Shown here piece after piece: positions 42,057-52,317 of a DNA stretch of 64,000 nucleotides (positions are counted from its first letter, which is position 1; each line of letters opens with the position of its first letter). The position numbers were made by a program, and so were the translations under genes. The stretch comes from Achatina immaculata (taxonomy: Eukaryota; Mollusca; Gastropoda; Stylommatophora; Achatinidae), in the NCBI GenBank assembly GCA_009760885.1, contig CM019721.1:15811696-15875695 (forward strand), written 5' to 3'. Under the pieces are notes generated by a model. It searched no databases and was not told the DNA's origin. It saw nothing but the letters and a program-made list of their open reading frames with translations.

Positions 42057-42172
42057 CGTCTAGAAATGTGTGTGGTAGAGTGTTGAGAATGTTTAAATGG
42101 AGACTTGTAGTGTGTAATAGGTTGGTAGTAGAGGGGGGAGGGGTGGGGATCGCAGAAAGGAGAGAGAGTGTA
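42057..42172 (+). repeat. Penelope-like untranslated region fragment
   Basis: 'gagaatgtttaaatggagac' and the following G-rich stretch ending in 'ggagagagag' match 866-950 within the Penelope-like copy at 612-1815. Confidence 0.55.
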
Positions 42173-42365
42173 TGCAGGAAACTCTCTACTGTAGGGAGAG
42201 GAACAACTCCTTCAGATCATCAGAGGAAGTACCTCCCCCAACAGACAAGTGTTTCGGCCCTATTAAACTCCTTACACTCTAAGGGGTGGGGGTGGGCCCC
42301 TCTGGGTCATGACTCCCAGAGGTCTTGTGAGTTGTTGTTTTCTCCCGGGATTGAGTTGGCACTGG
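42173..42365 (+). repeat. LTR-like repeat, copy 1
   Basis: About 193 bp from 'tgcaggaaactctctactgt' to 'gggattgagttggcac'. It matches the reverse complement of 61659-61869. No clear target duplication was found at this copy. Confidence 0.6.
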
Positions 42366-42372
42366 ACTTTTG

Positions 42373-42655
42373 ATGTGCGTCTTTAGCGATTTAATCAAGG
42401 AGGATTGGTATTGGCCGCGACAAGCGAAATTATTTCTGTTCTCAATGCTTGTTTCGCATACTCCACACCCAGCATGAAACCTTTTCTGCTGTCTCTGAAA
42501 GGCTTTTCAACGCCCTTGCTCTTGTTTGTCCTTTTATGCTCAGTATAGGCCGTATGATGATGTTGCTACGAATCCTCTCGCTCCCACTTCTACAGCTATC
42601 ATTTGTGCCCTGACTCCTGCCCTCTGCCTCAGTTGCTTGACCAGGTCATTGTACT
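42373..42655 (-). pseudogene. Non-LTR RT C-terminal relic of another type (weak)
   Basis: A minus-strand frame gives 'REKYNDLVKQLRQRAGVRAQ' then 'MIAVEVGARGFVATSS'. The K-Y-x-x-L-...-L and V-x-V-G-A-x-G pattern recalls the region after the RT core of R2/NeSL-like elements. Further frames downstream give 'KAFQRQQKRFHAGCGV'. No catalytic motif remains. Confidence 0.4.
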
Positions 42656-42990
42656 TCTCTCTCTCTCTCTCTCTGAACCTTAAGTGCCCAGGGCACATAG
42701 GGCTTCCGCAAGGGTTTTCCACAAATGCCTGTCTTTCGCCTTCTTTTCTGCTCTTGCCCAGGTGAGCCCTCTATTGCTCAACATCCTTTCTGTTGTTCTT
42801 CTCCATGTCTCTTTTGGTCTACCCTTACTTCTGCTCCCCTGTGGTGTCCATCTTAGTGCTATTTTTGGTAGTGAGTTGTCAGTCATTCGGAGCACATGTC
42901 CCAACCATCGCCAGCGTCTTTCCTCAATAATTGTTGTCAGTGGTTTCATCTGCATTTCTGCCAATAAGATGTTATTTCTTATGGTGTTTG
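42656..42990 (-). mobile_element. Family D 3' fragment
   Basis: The (CT)n tail at 42656-42673 precedes the reverse complement of the family D terminus. Minus-strand coding: 'NNILLAEMQMKPLTTIIEER', 'RWLGHVLRMTDNSLPKIALR', 'GRPKETWRRTTERM' and 'WKTLAEALCALGT'. It is truncated at 42990. Confidence 0.85.
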
Positions 42991-43411
42991 TTGCTCCTCT
43001 ATTCTTATTTCTGAAGTATTTTTTATTTTTTGACACTGAGTCTACCTGTCCTGTTTCATTACTGCAAGCAGGCCCCATAAGACGAGAGTCCAGCATGTAG
43101 GTCCGCTGCCCTGAGGGTTTCCCCTGTTTTAAGGGTGGGCTTGGGGAATCGGGAAGCTCATAGTGGATGTAAAAATATAAGCGGGTGGGTAGGGGATGGA
43201 GTGTTTTGTATCGACTTAAAAATTTTCTCTTGGAGGTCCAGGTTGTAAGATTATAGATCAGAGAATATACCAGAAAACGGTTGGTACTTCACAGTGAGAA
43301 AAGAACAAAGCAACGAACAAATGGAATCCAATCTTTCTTATGGAAGTCCATTTTTTTTCTTAAAAGTTATAACATTTTTTAAATTACAGCTTTACTGCAA
43401 TGGCTTCGTCA
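42991..43411. other. No recognised gene
   Basis: Open frames running in from the neighbouring family D fragment are not conserved beyond it. No shared repeat noted. Confidence 0.4.
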
Positions 43412-43983
43412 TTCAGTCAGTCATTTGCATGTTCCTTGCGGAACTTTGCCTCCCTAACAGTTCTCCATTAGGCCTTTCGGTTGTGAGCAAGATGCTCTGC
43501 TGCTGATGCATCCATTTGAAGATTATCACCTATGTCTGATAGCAATCTTCGCCTTGGTCTTCCTCTCTTTCTTTTTCCATTATGTATCCTTCTAAGACAG
43601 TATTCTCTAAATTATCATGACGTTTAATGTGTCTAAAGTATTTAAGTTTTCTCTGTTTAATCCTCTTTACTAGCCAACCTTCTTCAATATTAAGTTCTTG
43701 TAGTATGGATATATGTGTTCTTTTTGTGTAGCATTTACATTCAAAGCTGTTTCTCAGCTGTTTTATTGAGTGTCCAGGTCTCACAGGCATATGTTGCGAT
43801 GGGAAAAATTCTTGCCCTTATTATTTTTTTCTTCTGTCTGTTCCTCTCCACAGATTTTTTAGTTGTTTTTACTTTCTAAGAGCGATAGATGTCCTCCTTT
43901 TAATTTCCTTCATTTATGTCCATTATTCGTTAGTAATGATCCAAGATATTCAAAACTCTCCGCCTCTTCTAATTTTTCCTCAT

Positions 43984-44034
<51 letters not shown>

Positions 44035-45690
44035 AGCTGCCTTATTTGTTTTGTCAGTTGTCATCAATTTAGTTCTCTTCGCATTAAGATAGAGGTTTTG
44101 TTCCTCACTATTCTTACGGACTGACATATTAGTTTTTCTATTCCTTTTTGTGTTGTGGACAGTAGTACTGTGTCATCAACATATCTAATCTCTGTTATTT
44201 TATAACCTCCAAATGTTATAGCATCATAATATTCTTTGTCTACATCTTCTCTAACATTCCTCGTTATATGTTCAGTGTACAAGTTAAATAAGTAAGGCAA
44301 CAGTATGCACCCCTGACGAGCTCCTTGTGTTTTTGTCAAACTAAGATGTTGTTTCACCATTTATTTTCACTGCTGCCTGCTCGTCTAGATACAGCAGTGA
44401 TGTTAATTGTGTCACATGTGTTGAAAATCCACATTTTTTCCATTATTTCCCAAACTTTCTGGTGTAGTACACAACAAATGCCTTTGAGTAGTCTATAAAA
44501 GATAAATATAGATTCACCTTAAATATTCTATATTTTTCTATTATAAATATTATATTGAATATATGATCTCCCTTGTCTAAAACCAGCTTGGACCATATTG
44601 ACTTACTCTTCTATTTTTTTAATGAAGTCTGCCATTATGATTTGTAGTAGAATGTTACTGGTATGACTAATCAGGGCAACGGTTCTCTAGTTTGTGCATA
44701 ATTTCAGGTTATCCTTTTTTGTCAGTGGTATGAATAGAGTTCTTTTCCATTCTTTCGGTCAAATACCTGAATCTCATATCTTTTTACATAGTGCATGATA
44801 GATTCTTGCTCATTCCTTTCCTCCTGCTTTAATAGGTTCCGCTGTTATCTCTTCATATCCTGGTGATTTAACATTTTTCAGATTCTTTATTGCCCATAAA
44901 ACTTCTTCTATTGTTGGTTCAGATTCTTTCTCTTCCAATAATAATTCACACTGTTGATTTCTGGTTTCACAGTCATTTGTATCACGCATTCGTTCCACTG
45001 CAACATTCATTCCATCTTTCTACAATTTCTCTCTGTAAAGGTCTTTCTCATCTCGTTACAAATTACATTTAGCTTAGATGTGACATTTCTCGTCAATGAC
45101 TTCATTTCTTTAAACATTTCATTGTCTCTTCCACACTTTTTATGTCCTTCTATTCTTTCACAACAATCGTTTATGTACTGTTTTTTTTTGTGTGTCTTTT
45201 CTTATGTTTATCTCTTACTTCTCTTGTTAAATATTTATATTTCTTTTTGTTGTTGTTTTGTCACTTTCCATTTCGTCTTCATTTCTCTACGTTGTTTTAT
45301 TAGTTGTAATCTATCCATTTGTTTGTATTTTCTGCACTGGAACCATGTCTTTAGCTGTTGTTATTAAGATATCTCTAACCTGCGTAGCCAATTCATCTGG
45401 TATCATTTCCTCTTGTACAGCCATCAGGATTTCGAAACGGCTCTTCACTTCTATGCCTTATTTTTCTGGTATGTTTTAAAAATCAAAGCGGGGTATTCTT
45501 AATCCCCTAATTCTCTTTTTTTCCCTTTTTCTTGTCTGGTATTAATAACGCATGGTCAGTGTCACAGTCGGCAGCTGGTACAGTCTTTGCAGATGTTATG
45601 CTTGATTTCTACCTAATTTGCACTAAACTGTAATCTATTTGATTCTTGGTTTTCCCATCAGGTGATGTCCATGAACATCGTGAGGCGAAA
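43412..45690 (-). mobile_element. Family B LINE, long but decayed copy
   Basis: From 45690 down, broken frames give the end of the endonuclease ('CDTDHALLIPDKKKGKKRIR'), the 'FEILMAVQEEMIPDELATQ' linker, RT pieces ('NLKNVKSPGYEEITAEPIKA', 'FIDYSKAF' motif A, 'GARQGCILLPYLFNLYTEHI' motif B, 'IRYVDDTVLLSTTQKG' motif C) and the C-terminus. It ends in a CAGT-type tail at 43412. A (TA)n tract at 43986-44030 interrupts it. It is the most complete family B RT in the window and serves as the reference for the deletion at 63296. Confidence 0.8.
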
Positions 45691-45785
45691 GAAGCAGAGA
45701 GTGAAGCAAAAACATGAGGCAGCAAAACTCTATATAACATACAAAGAGGCTAACAGATACTATTGCATCCAAAGAAAGATTACAC
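45691..45785 (+). mobile_element. Family C fragment
   Basis: 'AESEAKT' and 'SKTLYNIQRG' in broken frame match the family C linker 'EKAAKTGDCKTLYNIQKRL' at 60975-61030. It sits between the family B copy and the Penelope-like element. Confidence 0.6.
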
Positions 45786-46093
45786 AATAATTAGTGTATA
45801 ATTATACACCTGTACACGAAGCACTGCAATAAAATTGCGATACCAAAATGTATAAACTACGAGAAAAAGTAGGAACAACTTTATTGCTTATCGAACAGAA
45901 AGCTGTGACGTTTCGGCGTGAGCCTTAATCATACAAACATAAACAGGACAAAGAAATAGAGAGACAAGATAAACTATAAAATCACATTAATCTTACGTTA
46001 CAGAAATAATAAATAAATGAAATTAATTAACACTTAGCTTAGTCTTGAAAGAACACAAGTAAGCGTAGCGAGAAAAACTACTCGTGGCTCTGA

Positions 46094-48200
46094 ATGCGCT
46101 GCATCATTTTGTCCAACCTCGATCGGGTAAAAGATAGCCTTGACCGGCGCCTTCACTCTTTCACATCAGACAACCGTGTTCTCTTTCCTCTTATAAAGCA
46201 CATTATACACGTTACAAATCGCCAACTTTACCAGCTCTATGTCTCTGACAAACAACACAAACTCAACCAACAGTCAGTCTCTTCTGCTTCCAGAAATAAC
46301 CCACCCTCCAACCCCTCTTTTCTACTACACCCAACCATCAGGCTTCTATTTCACTTGACCATCAGACTTCTTTAACACCCAACTCGCCCTCCTCTTTCCC
46401 ACCTCCCGACAAACTTCCCGGATTACACAGCACAATTAAATTCTCACACTAACATCCGTAGCTGAGAACCTCCCCCTCCTCCTCCTCCAACTTCTAATGT
46501 TGTCTGTATTCCTCCCGACTTGCCCCTTTCTAATGATGAAAAACAAGTCCTCGGCAAAGGCCTCAAATGTATTCCTATCCACCCTCAGTGTAATCGCTGT
46601 TTTTTTACTCCGCGATGTTACACAGTTCTACCGTCGCTTACGTCTCAAATATTACTTTGCTAACAAAGAACCTAAACAAGACATCGATGACCTATTTGCC
46701 CGTTACAACAATCATAAATATAGATTGACACCTTCCTCCGGGGCTTCCAAAGTTTTAGATTTGTACAGTGATACGACGTGGCGTGAAATCCAAAACTTCC
46801 GACCATCAAAACTTCGACATTTCAATCTAAACAAAGGAGACTCCAGAGCTCTGTCTAAACCCCGACGTCGAGATGACATAGTAATACCGAATCTCGTAGT
46901 TTGGAAAAAATATTTATATATTTCTGAAGGAATGTCCCAACTCAGCAATACAAGATTCTATGCTCCAAGTAAAAACGATGCTATCCGTTCAAATAATGAC
47001 AAAGTGGTAACAGCCATTAAAGATTTGATTACAGAAGGTAACCTCCCACCTCATACTGTTTCTCTTCACATCAAGGGCAGCTGTTTAGGCACACCCACCT
47101 TCTATCTTCTTCCTAAAATCCACAAAACCGGGTCATCCTGGACGTCCCATTGTATCAGCGTATTCATGCCCCACTGAGCACATTTCTGAATTTTTGGACA
47201 GCATTTACCATACTCTAGAACACAAACTGCCATCTTATTTGAAAGATACATACCACCCCTTAACAACTTTTGACGCGATCACATTCTCTCAACACCACTC
47301 CTATCATATCTTTCTCCTTGATGTCTGCTCCCTAAACCCCTCTATCCCCCATGAGGATGGACTCTTAGCACTCCGCTATTTTCTCGACAAAGACCCTCGC
47401 CCCACCATTAACACCGATACAAAGACTCACACAGCTAGTATTAAACCTAACTTCTTTCGAAGTCAACGGCGAATACTTTGAGCAAATCAGTGGTGTCGTC
47501 ATGGGAACGAAAAGGTGTCCCACTTATGCATGTTTATTTATGGGCTTTCTAGATGTTAAATTATGGGAAACCTATACTGGCAGACTTCCATAATTCTATA
47601 AAAGGTACATCGATGGCACTGGAGTCACTAGTATGCCGCAGGACGAGCTAACAAAAATGTATTGAATTATCAAATTCACTTAATAATAACATAAAATTCA
47701 CTTATGAAATTTATAACAAGTCTGTCAACTTAACATATCTATTGGCACCTTTGTATTTTACAAGCCAACCGACAGTCACACCTATTTTACACCTCTTCCC
47801 ACCCTGAAGCCTGTAGGAACTCCGTCCTATACTCCTAACTCCTTCGTCTTCACCGCATATGTCAAGATAATTTGGACTTTATAGATCAGTCCAACAAATT
47901 ATTAGAATTTTTCGTCATTGTCACTACCCAGAAAAGGTCCTTCATGAAGCCTTCAACCGTATCCAACTAGTGAGCCGCAAAGAAGCATTCAGAAAAAAAT
48001 ACCCGTTACCTCACCTGACAGAGTTACGTTACTACTTCCTTTCCACCCGCAAAATCAGATGGTTAAAACAGTTCTTTATTTTCATCTCCCACTATTCCAG
48101 CTCGACCCCGACACTCGCGACATTTTCTCTGATACACTTCTTTTAGCATACAAGCCTGCGCCAAATCTTAAGGACATCGCCACGTAGGGCTTAATTTTGC
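46094..48200 (+). pseudogene. Penelope-like reverse transcriptase, broken
   Basis: Pieces in order: 'VTQFYRRLRLKYYFANKE' (N-terminal region), 'GTPTFYLLPKIHKTG' (the family P-K-I-H-K motif), 'EFLDSIYHTLEHKLPSYLKD', 'HIFLLDVCSLNPSIPHEDG' (motif A aspartate and the typical S-L-x-x-S-I-P-H-x-x-G), 'QISGVVMGTKRCPTYA' (motif B) and 'RYIDGTGV'. The last is the motif C position, where the usual second aspartate is replaced by glycine. 'LDPDTRDIFSDTLLLAYKP' begins the linker to the nuclease. Frameshifts near 46380, 47130, 47460 and 47600. Confidence 0.85.
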
Positions 48201-48220
48201 ATATGCTGGCACCAGAAAAG

Positions 48221-48745
48221 GACATCTATCGCTCTTCAGACGGTAAAATAAATAAAGAATCTGTGGAGAGGAGCAGACAGAACTACAAAAATAAGATTTT
48301 TAAGGACATGCATCTTTCCCATCGCAACATATGCCTGTGAGACCTGGACACTTAACAAAACAGCTGAGAAACACATAAATGCCTTTGAATGTAAGTGCTA
48401 CAGAAGAGTTCTCCAAATATCGTGGACACAAAAAGAACAAATATATCCATACTACAAGAGCTTAATATTGAAGAAGGCTGGCTAGTAAAGAGGATTAAAA
48501 AGAGAAAACTTAAATATTTTGGACACATTAAACGTCATGATAATGTAGAGAAGACCGTCTTGAAAGGGTACATAATGGGAAAAAGAAAGAGAGGAAGACC
48601 AAAACGAAGATGGCTGCAAGACATCGTTGATGATCTGCAAATGGATGCAGCAGCGGCAGGCCATCTTGCTCACAACCGAGAGGCCTACAGGAGTGCTGTT
48701 TGGGAGGCAAAGTTCCGCAAGGGACATGCAAATGAATGAATGAAT
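48221..48745 (+). mobile_element. Family B copy inserted in the Penelope-like element
   Basis: It starts within 'ctctt-cagac-gtaaaat', encodes 'FKCKCYRRVLQISWT'-type and 'NIEEGWLVKRIKKRKLKYFG' segments and the basic end, and finishes in a GAAT tail. The 12-bp direct repeat ggcaccagaaaa (48209-48220 and 48746-48757) delimits it. It splits the linker between the RT and the GIY-YIG domain. Confidence 0.9.
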
Positions 48746-49140
48746 GGCACCAGAAAATGTAACCTCCCTCGCTGTGTTACTTGCCATGTAGTTTGGGAAG
48801 CGAAAACAATCGCCTTTCCTAAAACTATTCTCACTCTTCACGGGGGATTCGCATGCGAGTCCCGTAACGTAATATATGTCATCGTATGCAAAATATGCAG
48901 GATAACTTTGGTGAAACTGCCCTCAGACTAGGAGACCGCATGCAAAATATATCTGTACGATATCACCAAGCATGCCACGAATCATTTCATTTCCCCCAAC
49001 CACAGAGGGAAATCTGATTTTCTGGTAGCACCCATCAAAAAATGTCATGCAGATGACACAAACGGCCTGGCGGTTGAGAACCGCTACATTCAAGACTATG
49101 GAACGCTGCAACCACATGGTTTAAATTCGTTATTCATTTA
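48746..49140 (+). pseudogene. Penelope-like GIY-YIG endonuclease, broken
   Basis: 'CNLPRCVTCHVVWEAKTIAF' holds the C-x(5)-C spacing that precedes the nuclease in these elements. Then 'NVIYVIVCKICRI' and, after a frameshift, 'GETALRLGDRMQN' (conserved R and G of the GIY-YIG fold) and a decayed end. It matches 1092-1400 on the other strand. Confidence 0.8.
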
Positions 49141-49510
49141 AACATAACATTCTCCTCTCCACTATGCTCCATTCTCACTCTTTGCACATAATTCAGAATC
49201 TACATACAACATTGTTTTACAACCATAATAATTTTTTTTCACCCTCTCCTAGCTATTTTACATTCTCTCTCTCTCTCTCTCTTTCCCTCCCTTCCTGTTT
49301 CCCCAATTACTACCATCATCTAAAATCTCATCTTTACAATCCACCAAGCACGTTATTGCACATTTCAGAACGAACGCATTTTGAACGTAACAGCTGGCCC
49401 ATTCCTAATATTTTATTGGCAACGCTTACTTGTGTTCTTTCAAAACTGAGCTAAGTGTTAATTAATTTCCTTTATTTATTATTTCTGTAACACAGGATTA
49501 ATGTGATTCT
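49141..49510 (+). other. Penelope-like 3' untranslated region
   Basis: CT-rich sequence with a (CT)n tract at 49265-49285 and an end reading 'gaacgtaacagctggcccat'. It runs into the right pseudo-LTR ('cattaatcc'-type block). No gene. Confidence 0.5.
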
Positions 49511-49522
49511 ATACTGTATTTC

Positions 49523-50553
49523 CATCTAAAATTGTCAACATTATTAAGGACTTCCACAGTGGATATGTTTGTGCAGTCTAGATAGAAGAAGGGATGAGTG
49601 AATGGTTCCAGATTGAAACAGGCGTGAAACAAGGCTGTATACTGTCTCCTTTACTTTTTGGGATTACAATAGACTTCATAATGAAAAAATGCTGCACATG
49701 TAACACAGGTATTGACTGGGTACATGGGACACAACAAGAAGAACTTGATTTTGCAGATGACATAACTCTTATCAGTAATAATGTGAACTCCATGCAAGAA
49801 AAAACAGATAGCCTGTCTTCACTGGCTACCAAAATAGGATTTGAAATTAACAAGGAAAAACATAAATAATGAACATTCCTCTCAATCAAAATGGAAAATA
49901 CACATAGTAGGGACAGATATTGAAGAAGTCAATCAATTTGCATACCTTGGTAGCTACATAGACCAGGATGGTGACAATAGAAAGGAAGTTAGGATTAGAA
50001 TTGCAAAAAGCAGCATCAATCTTCAAGAATCTTGAGAACATGTGGAATTCAAAAGTTACAAGCACAAAAACCAAGTTAAGACTATTCAATTCGAATGTAA
50101 TATCCACCCTCATTTATGCATGCGAAAGCTGGAAAACAACTAAAGAAATAGAAAATAAATTAGACTCTTTTGAAAACAAATGCCTAAGGAAAATACTCCA
50201 CATCAAGTGGAATGAATTCAAGAACAATGCAGAGATAAGACAGATGACTGAACAACAACCAGTCTCATGGGTGATCAGGAAAAGGAGATGGACATATGTT
50301 GGTCACTTGATGAGAAGAAATGATCAGAGAATCCCAAAACAAGCTATCAAGTGGAACACAACAGGCCAAAGAAAAAGGGGCAGACAGCGTGAAACTCTGA
50401 AGAGGACATTATTAAGAGAGGCCAAATTAACAGGCATAAAATCCTTTGATGAGGTTGAAAGACTCGCCGAAGACAGGAAAAATTGGCGAACTACTTTGCG
50501 AGCCCTATGTGACGTTTAACGGCACGGGAAGGATATAAGATATAAGATAAGAG
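49523..50553 (+). mobile_element. Family C LINE 3' copy inserted in pseudo-LTR
   Basis: Encodes from RT motif B ('QGCILSPLLFGITIDFIMKK') through motif C ('LDFADDITLIS') and, after a frameshift near 49865, 'GSYIDQDGDNRKEVRIRI'. After another shift near 50020 comes an uninterrupted C-terminus to 'RTTLRALCDV' and a GATATAA tail. The 12-bp repeat atactgtatttc (49511-49522 and 50554-50565) bounds it. Best family C C-terminus in the window. Confidence 0.9.
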
Positions 50554-50689
50554 ATACTGTATTTCTCCCTATTTCTTCGTACTGTTTATGTTTGTATTAT
50601 CAAGGATAACGCCGAAAAGTCACAGCTTTGTATTCGTTATGTAATAAAGCTGTTGCTACTTTTTTTCATAGTTTCAACACCAAAACAAG

Positions 50690-52316
50690 ACCACTCTTTA
50701 GCAAAATTCTCACACTATTAACATCAAGTAAAAACCAAAAGCAAAGGTGGGCTGAATACTTAAAAGAAATACTTAATAGACCACGACCAAAAGAATTGAT
50801 AGATCTTGAAACTGACTTACCAATCACACAACTAAATGTCAACCTAGATGAAATTACATTACATGAAATTGAAACGGCAGTGAATCTATTGGCTAACAAC
50901 AAAGCTGCAGGTGAAGATGAAATAACAGCCGAAATGTTAAAAGCTATTAACACTGACAACATGAACCAACTATAGAGAATGTTTAATAAAGTTTGGAAAG
51001 AAGAAACGGTCCTTTTTTAAATGCAAAAAGGAATCATTGTTAAAATATCACAAAAAGGCAACTTTAGCGATTGCAATAACTAGAGAAGAGTAACCTTACT
51101 ATCAGTTGTGTCAAAAGTATTTTGCAAAGTTATTCTGAACAGAATTCAAAATATAGTGGATGCTGTAATGAGAAAAGAACAGGCATGATTTCGAAAGAGA
51201 GAAGCTGCCTCGACCAGATCTTTACTTTAAGAATAATACTTGAAGAATATATTGAAAAGCAAAAACCATTAATTCTGAACTTCATAGACTATAAAAAGGC
51301 ATTCGATAGCGTACACAGAGATTCAACATCATTACAGACCTTTACAATGGATATGTTTGTACAGTCAACACAGAAGAAGGAATGAGTGAATGGTGAAACA
51401 AGGATGTATATTATTTCTTGCTTTTTGGAATTACCATAGACTTCATGATGGAAAAAAAATATGCTCAGGTAAAACGTGCAGAGACATGAGATCCATCTGG
51501 AAGATCTTGATTTTGCAAATGACTTAACTCTTATCAGTGACAACCTGAAATCAATGCAAGAAAAAAAAACAGATGCCCTATCTTCAATGGCTAGTAAATA
51601 GAACTTGAAACTAACAAAAATAAAACAAAAATAATGAAACTTATCATTAACCACAAAGGAAATATATACGTAGAAGGAACAGTTGTTGAAGAAGTAAACC
51701 AATTTGCGTATTTCGGCAGCTACATAGACCAGGATGGTGACACCAGAAATGAATTTAGAATTAAAACTGCAAAAGCAGCCTTGACTTTCAAGAATCTTGA
51801 GAACTTATGGCACTCCAAAGTTATAAGCACAAAAACCAAGTTAAGATGATTCAATTCCAATGTAATATCTACCTTTAGTTATGCATATGAAAGCTGAAAA
51901 ACAACTAAAGAAATAGACAAGAAATTAGACTCTTTCGAAAACAAATGCCTCAGGAAAATACTCGATATAAAGTGGAACGAATTCAACAACAAGGCAGAGG
52001 TAAGACAGATGTGCAAACAACAACCTGTCTCAAGGGTGATCAGAAAAAGAAAATGGACATATGTCGATCATTTGATGAGAATAAACAATCAGAGAATACC
52101 AAAACAAGCTATCAAGTGGAGCACAACAGGCCGAAAAAAAAGAGGTCGACCATGTAAAACTCTAAAGATGACATTATTAAGAGAGCCAGTTTAGTGGGCA
52201 TAACATCCCTTGATGAGATTGAAAAACTCGCCGAAGACAGGAATCTTGACGAACTGCCATGCGGGCCCTATGTGACGTTTAGTGGCACAGGAAGGATGCA
52301 AGAAGATGTGCATATA
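50690..52316 (+). mobile_element. Family C LINE copy, RT to tail, decayed
   Basis: Pieces: 'FSKILTLLTSSKNQKQRWAE', 'NNKAAGEDEITAEMLKA' (RT motif 0), 'LNRIQNIVDAVM', 'ILNFIDYKKAFDSVHRDS' (motif A), a damaged motif B-C stretch ('DLEDLDFANDLTLIS'-like, where the usual FADD reads FAND), 'EEVNQFAYFGSYIDQDGDT', the basic C-terminus and a 'cacaggaaggatgcaag' end. Frameshifts and stops throughout. Confidence 0.8.
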
Positions 52317-52317
52317 T

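Larger units (their letters stand above)
45786..50680 (+). mobile_element. Penelope-like element with inverted pseudo-LTRs
   Basis: The left pseudo-LTR (about 45786-46010) and the right one (about 49440-49522 plus 50554-50680, split by an insertion) are reverse complements of each other, each with 'gagccttaatcatac'-type and 'aataaagctgttcc'-type landmarks. Between them lie an RT and a GIY-YIG nuclease on the plus strand. Two later insertions are removable by their TSDs: family B at 48221-48745 and family C at 49523-50553. Without them the element is about 3.3 kb. Coding is broken at many points. Confidence 0.85.
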
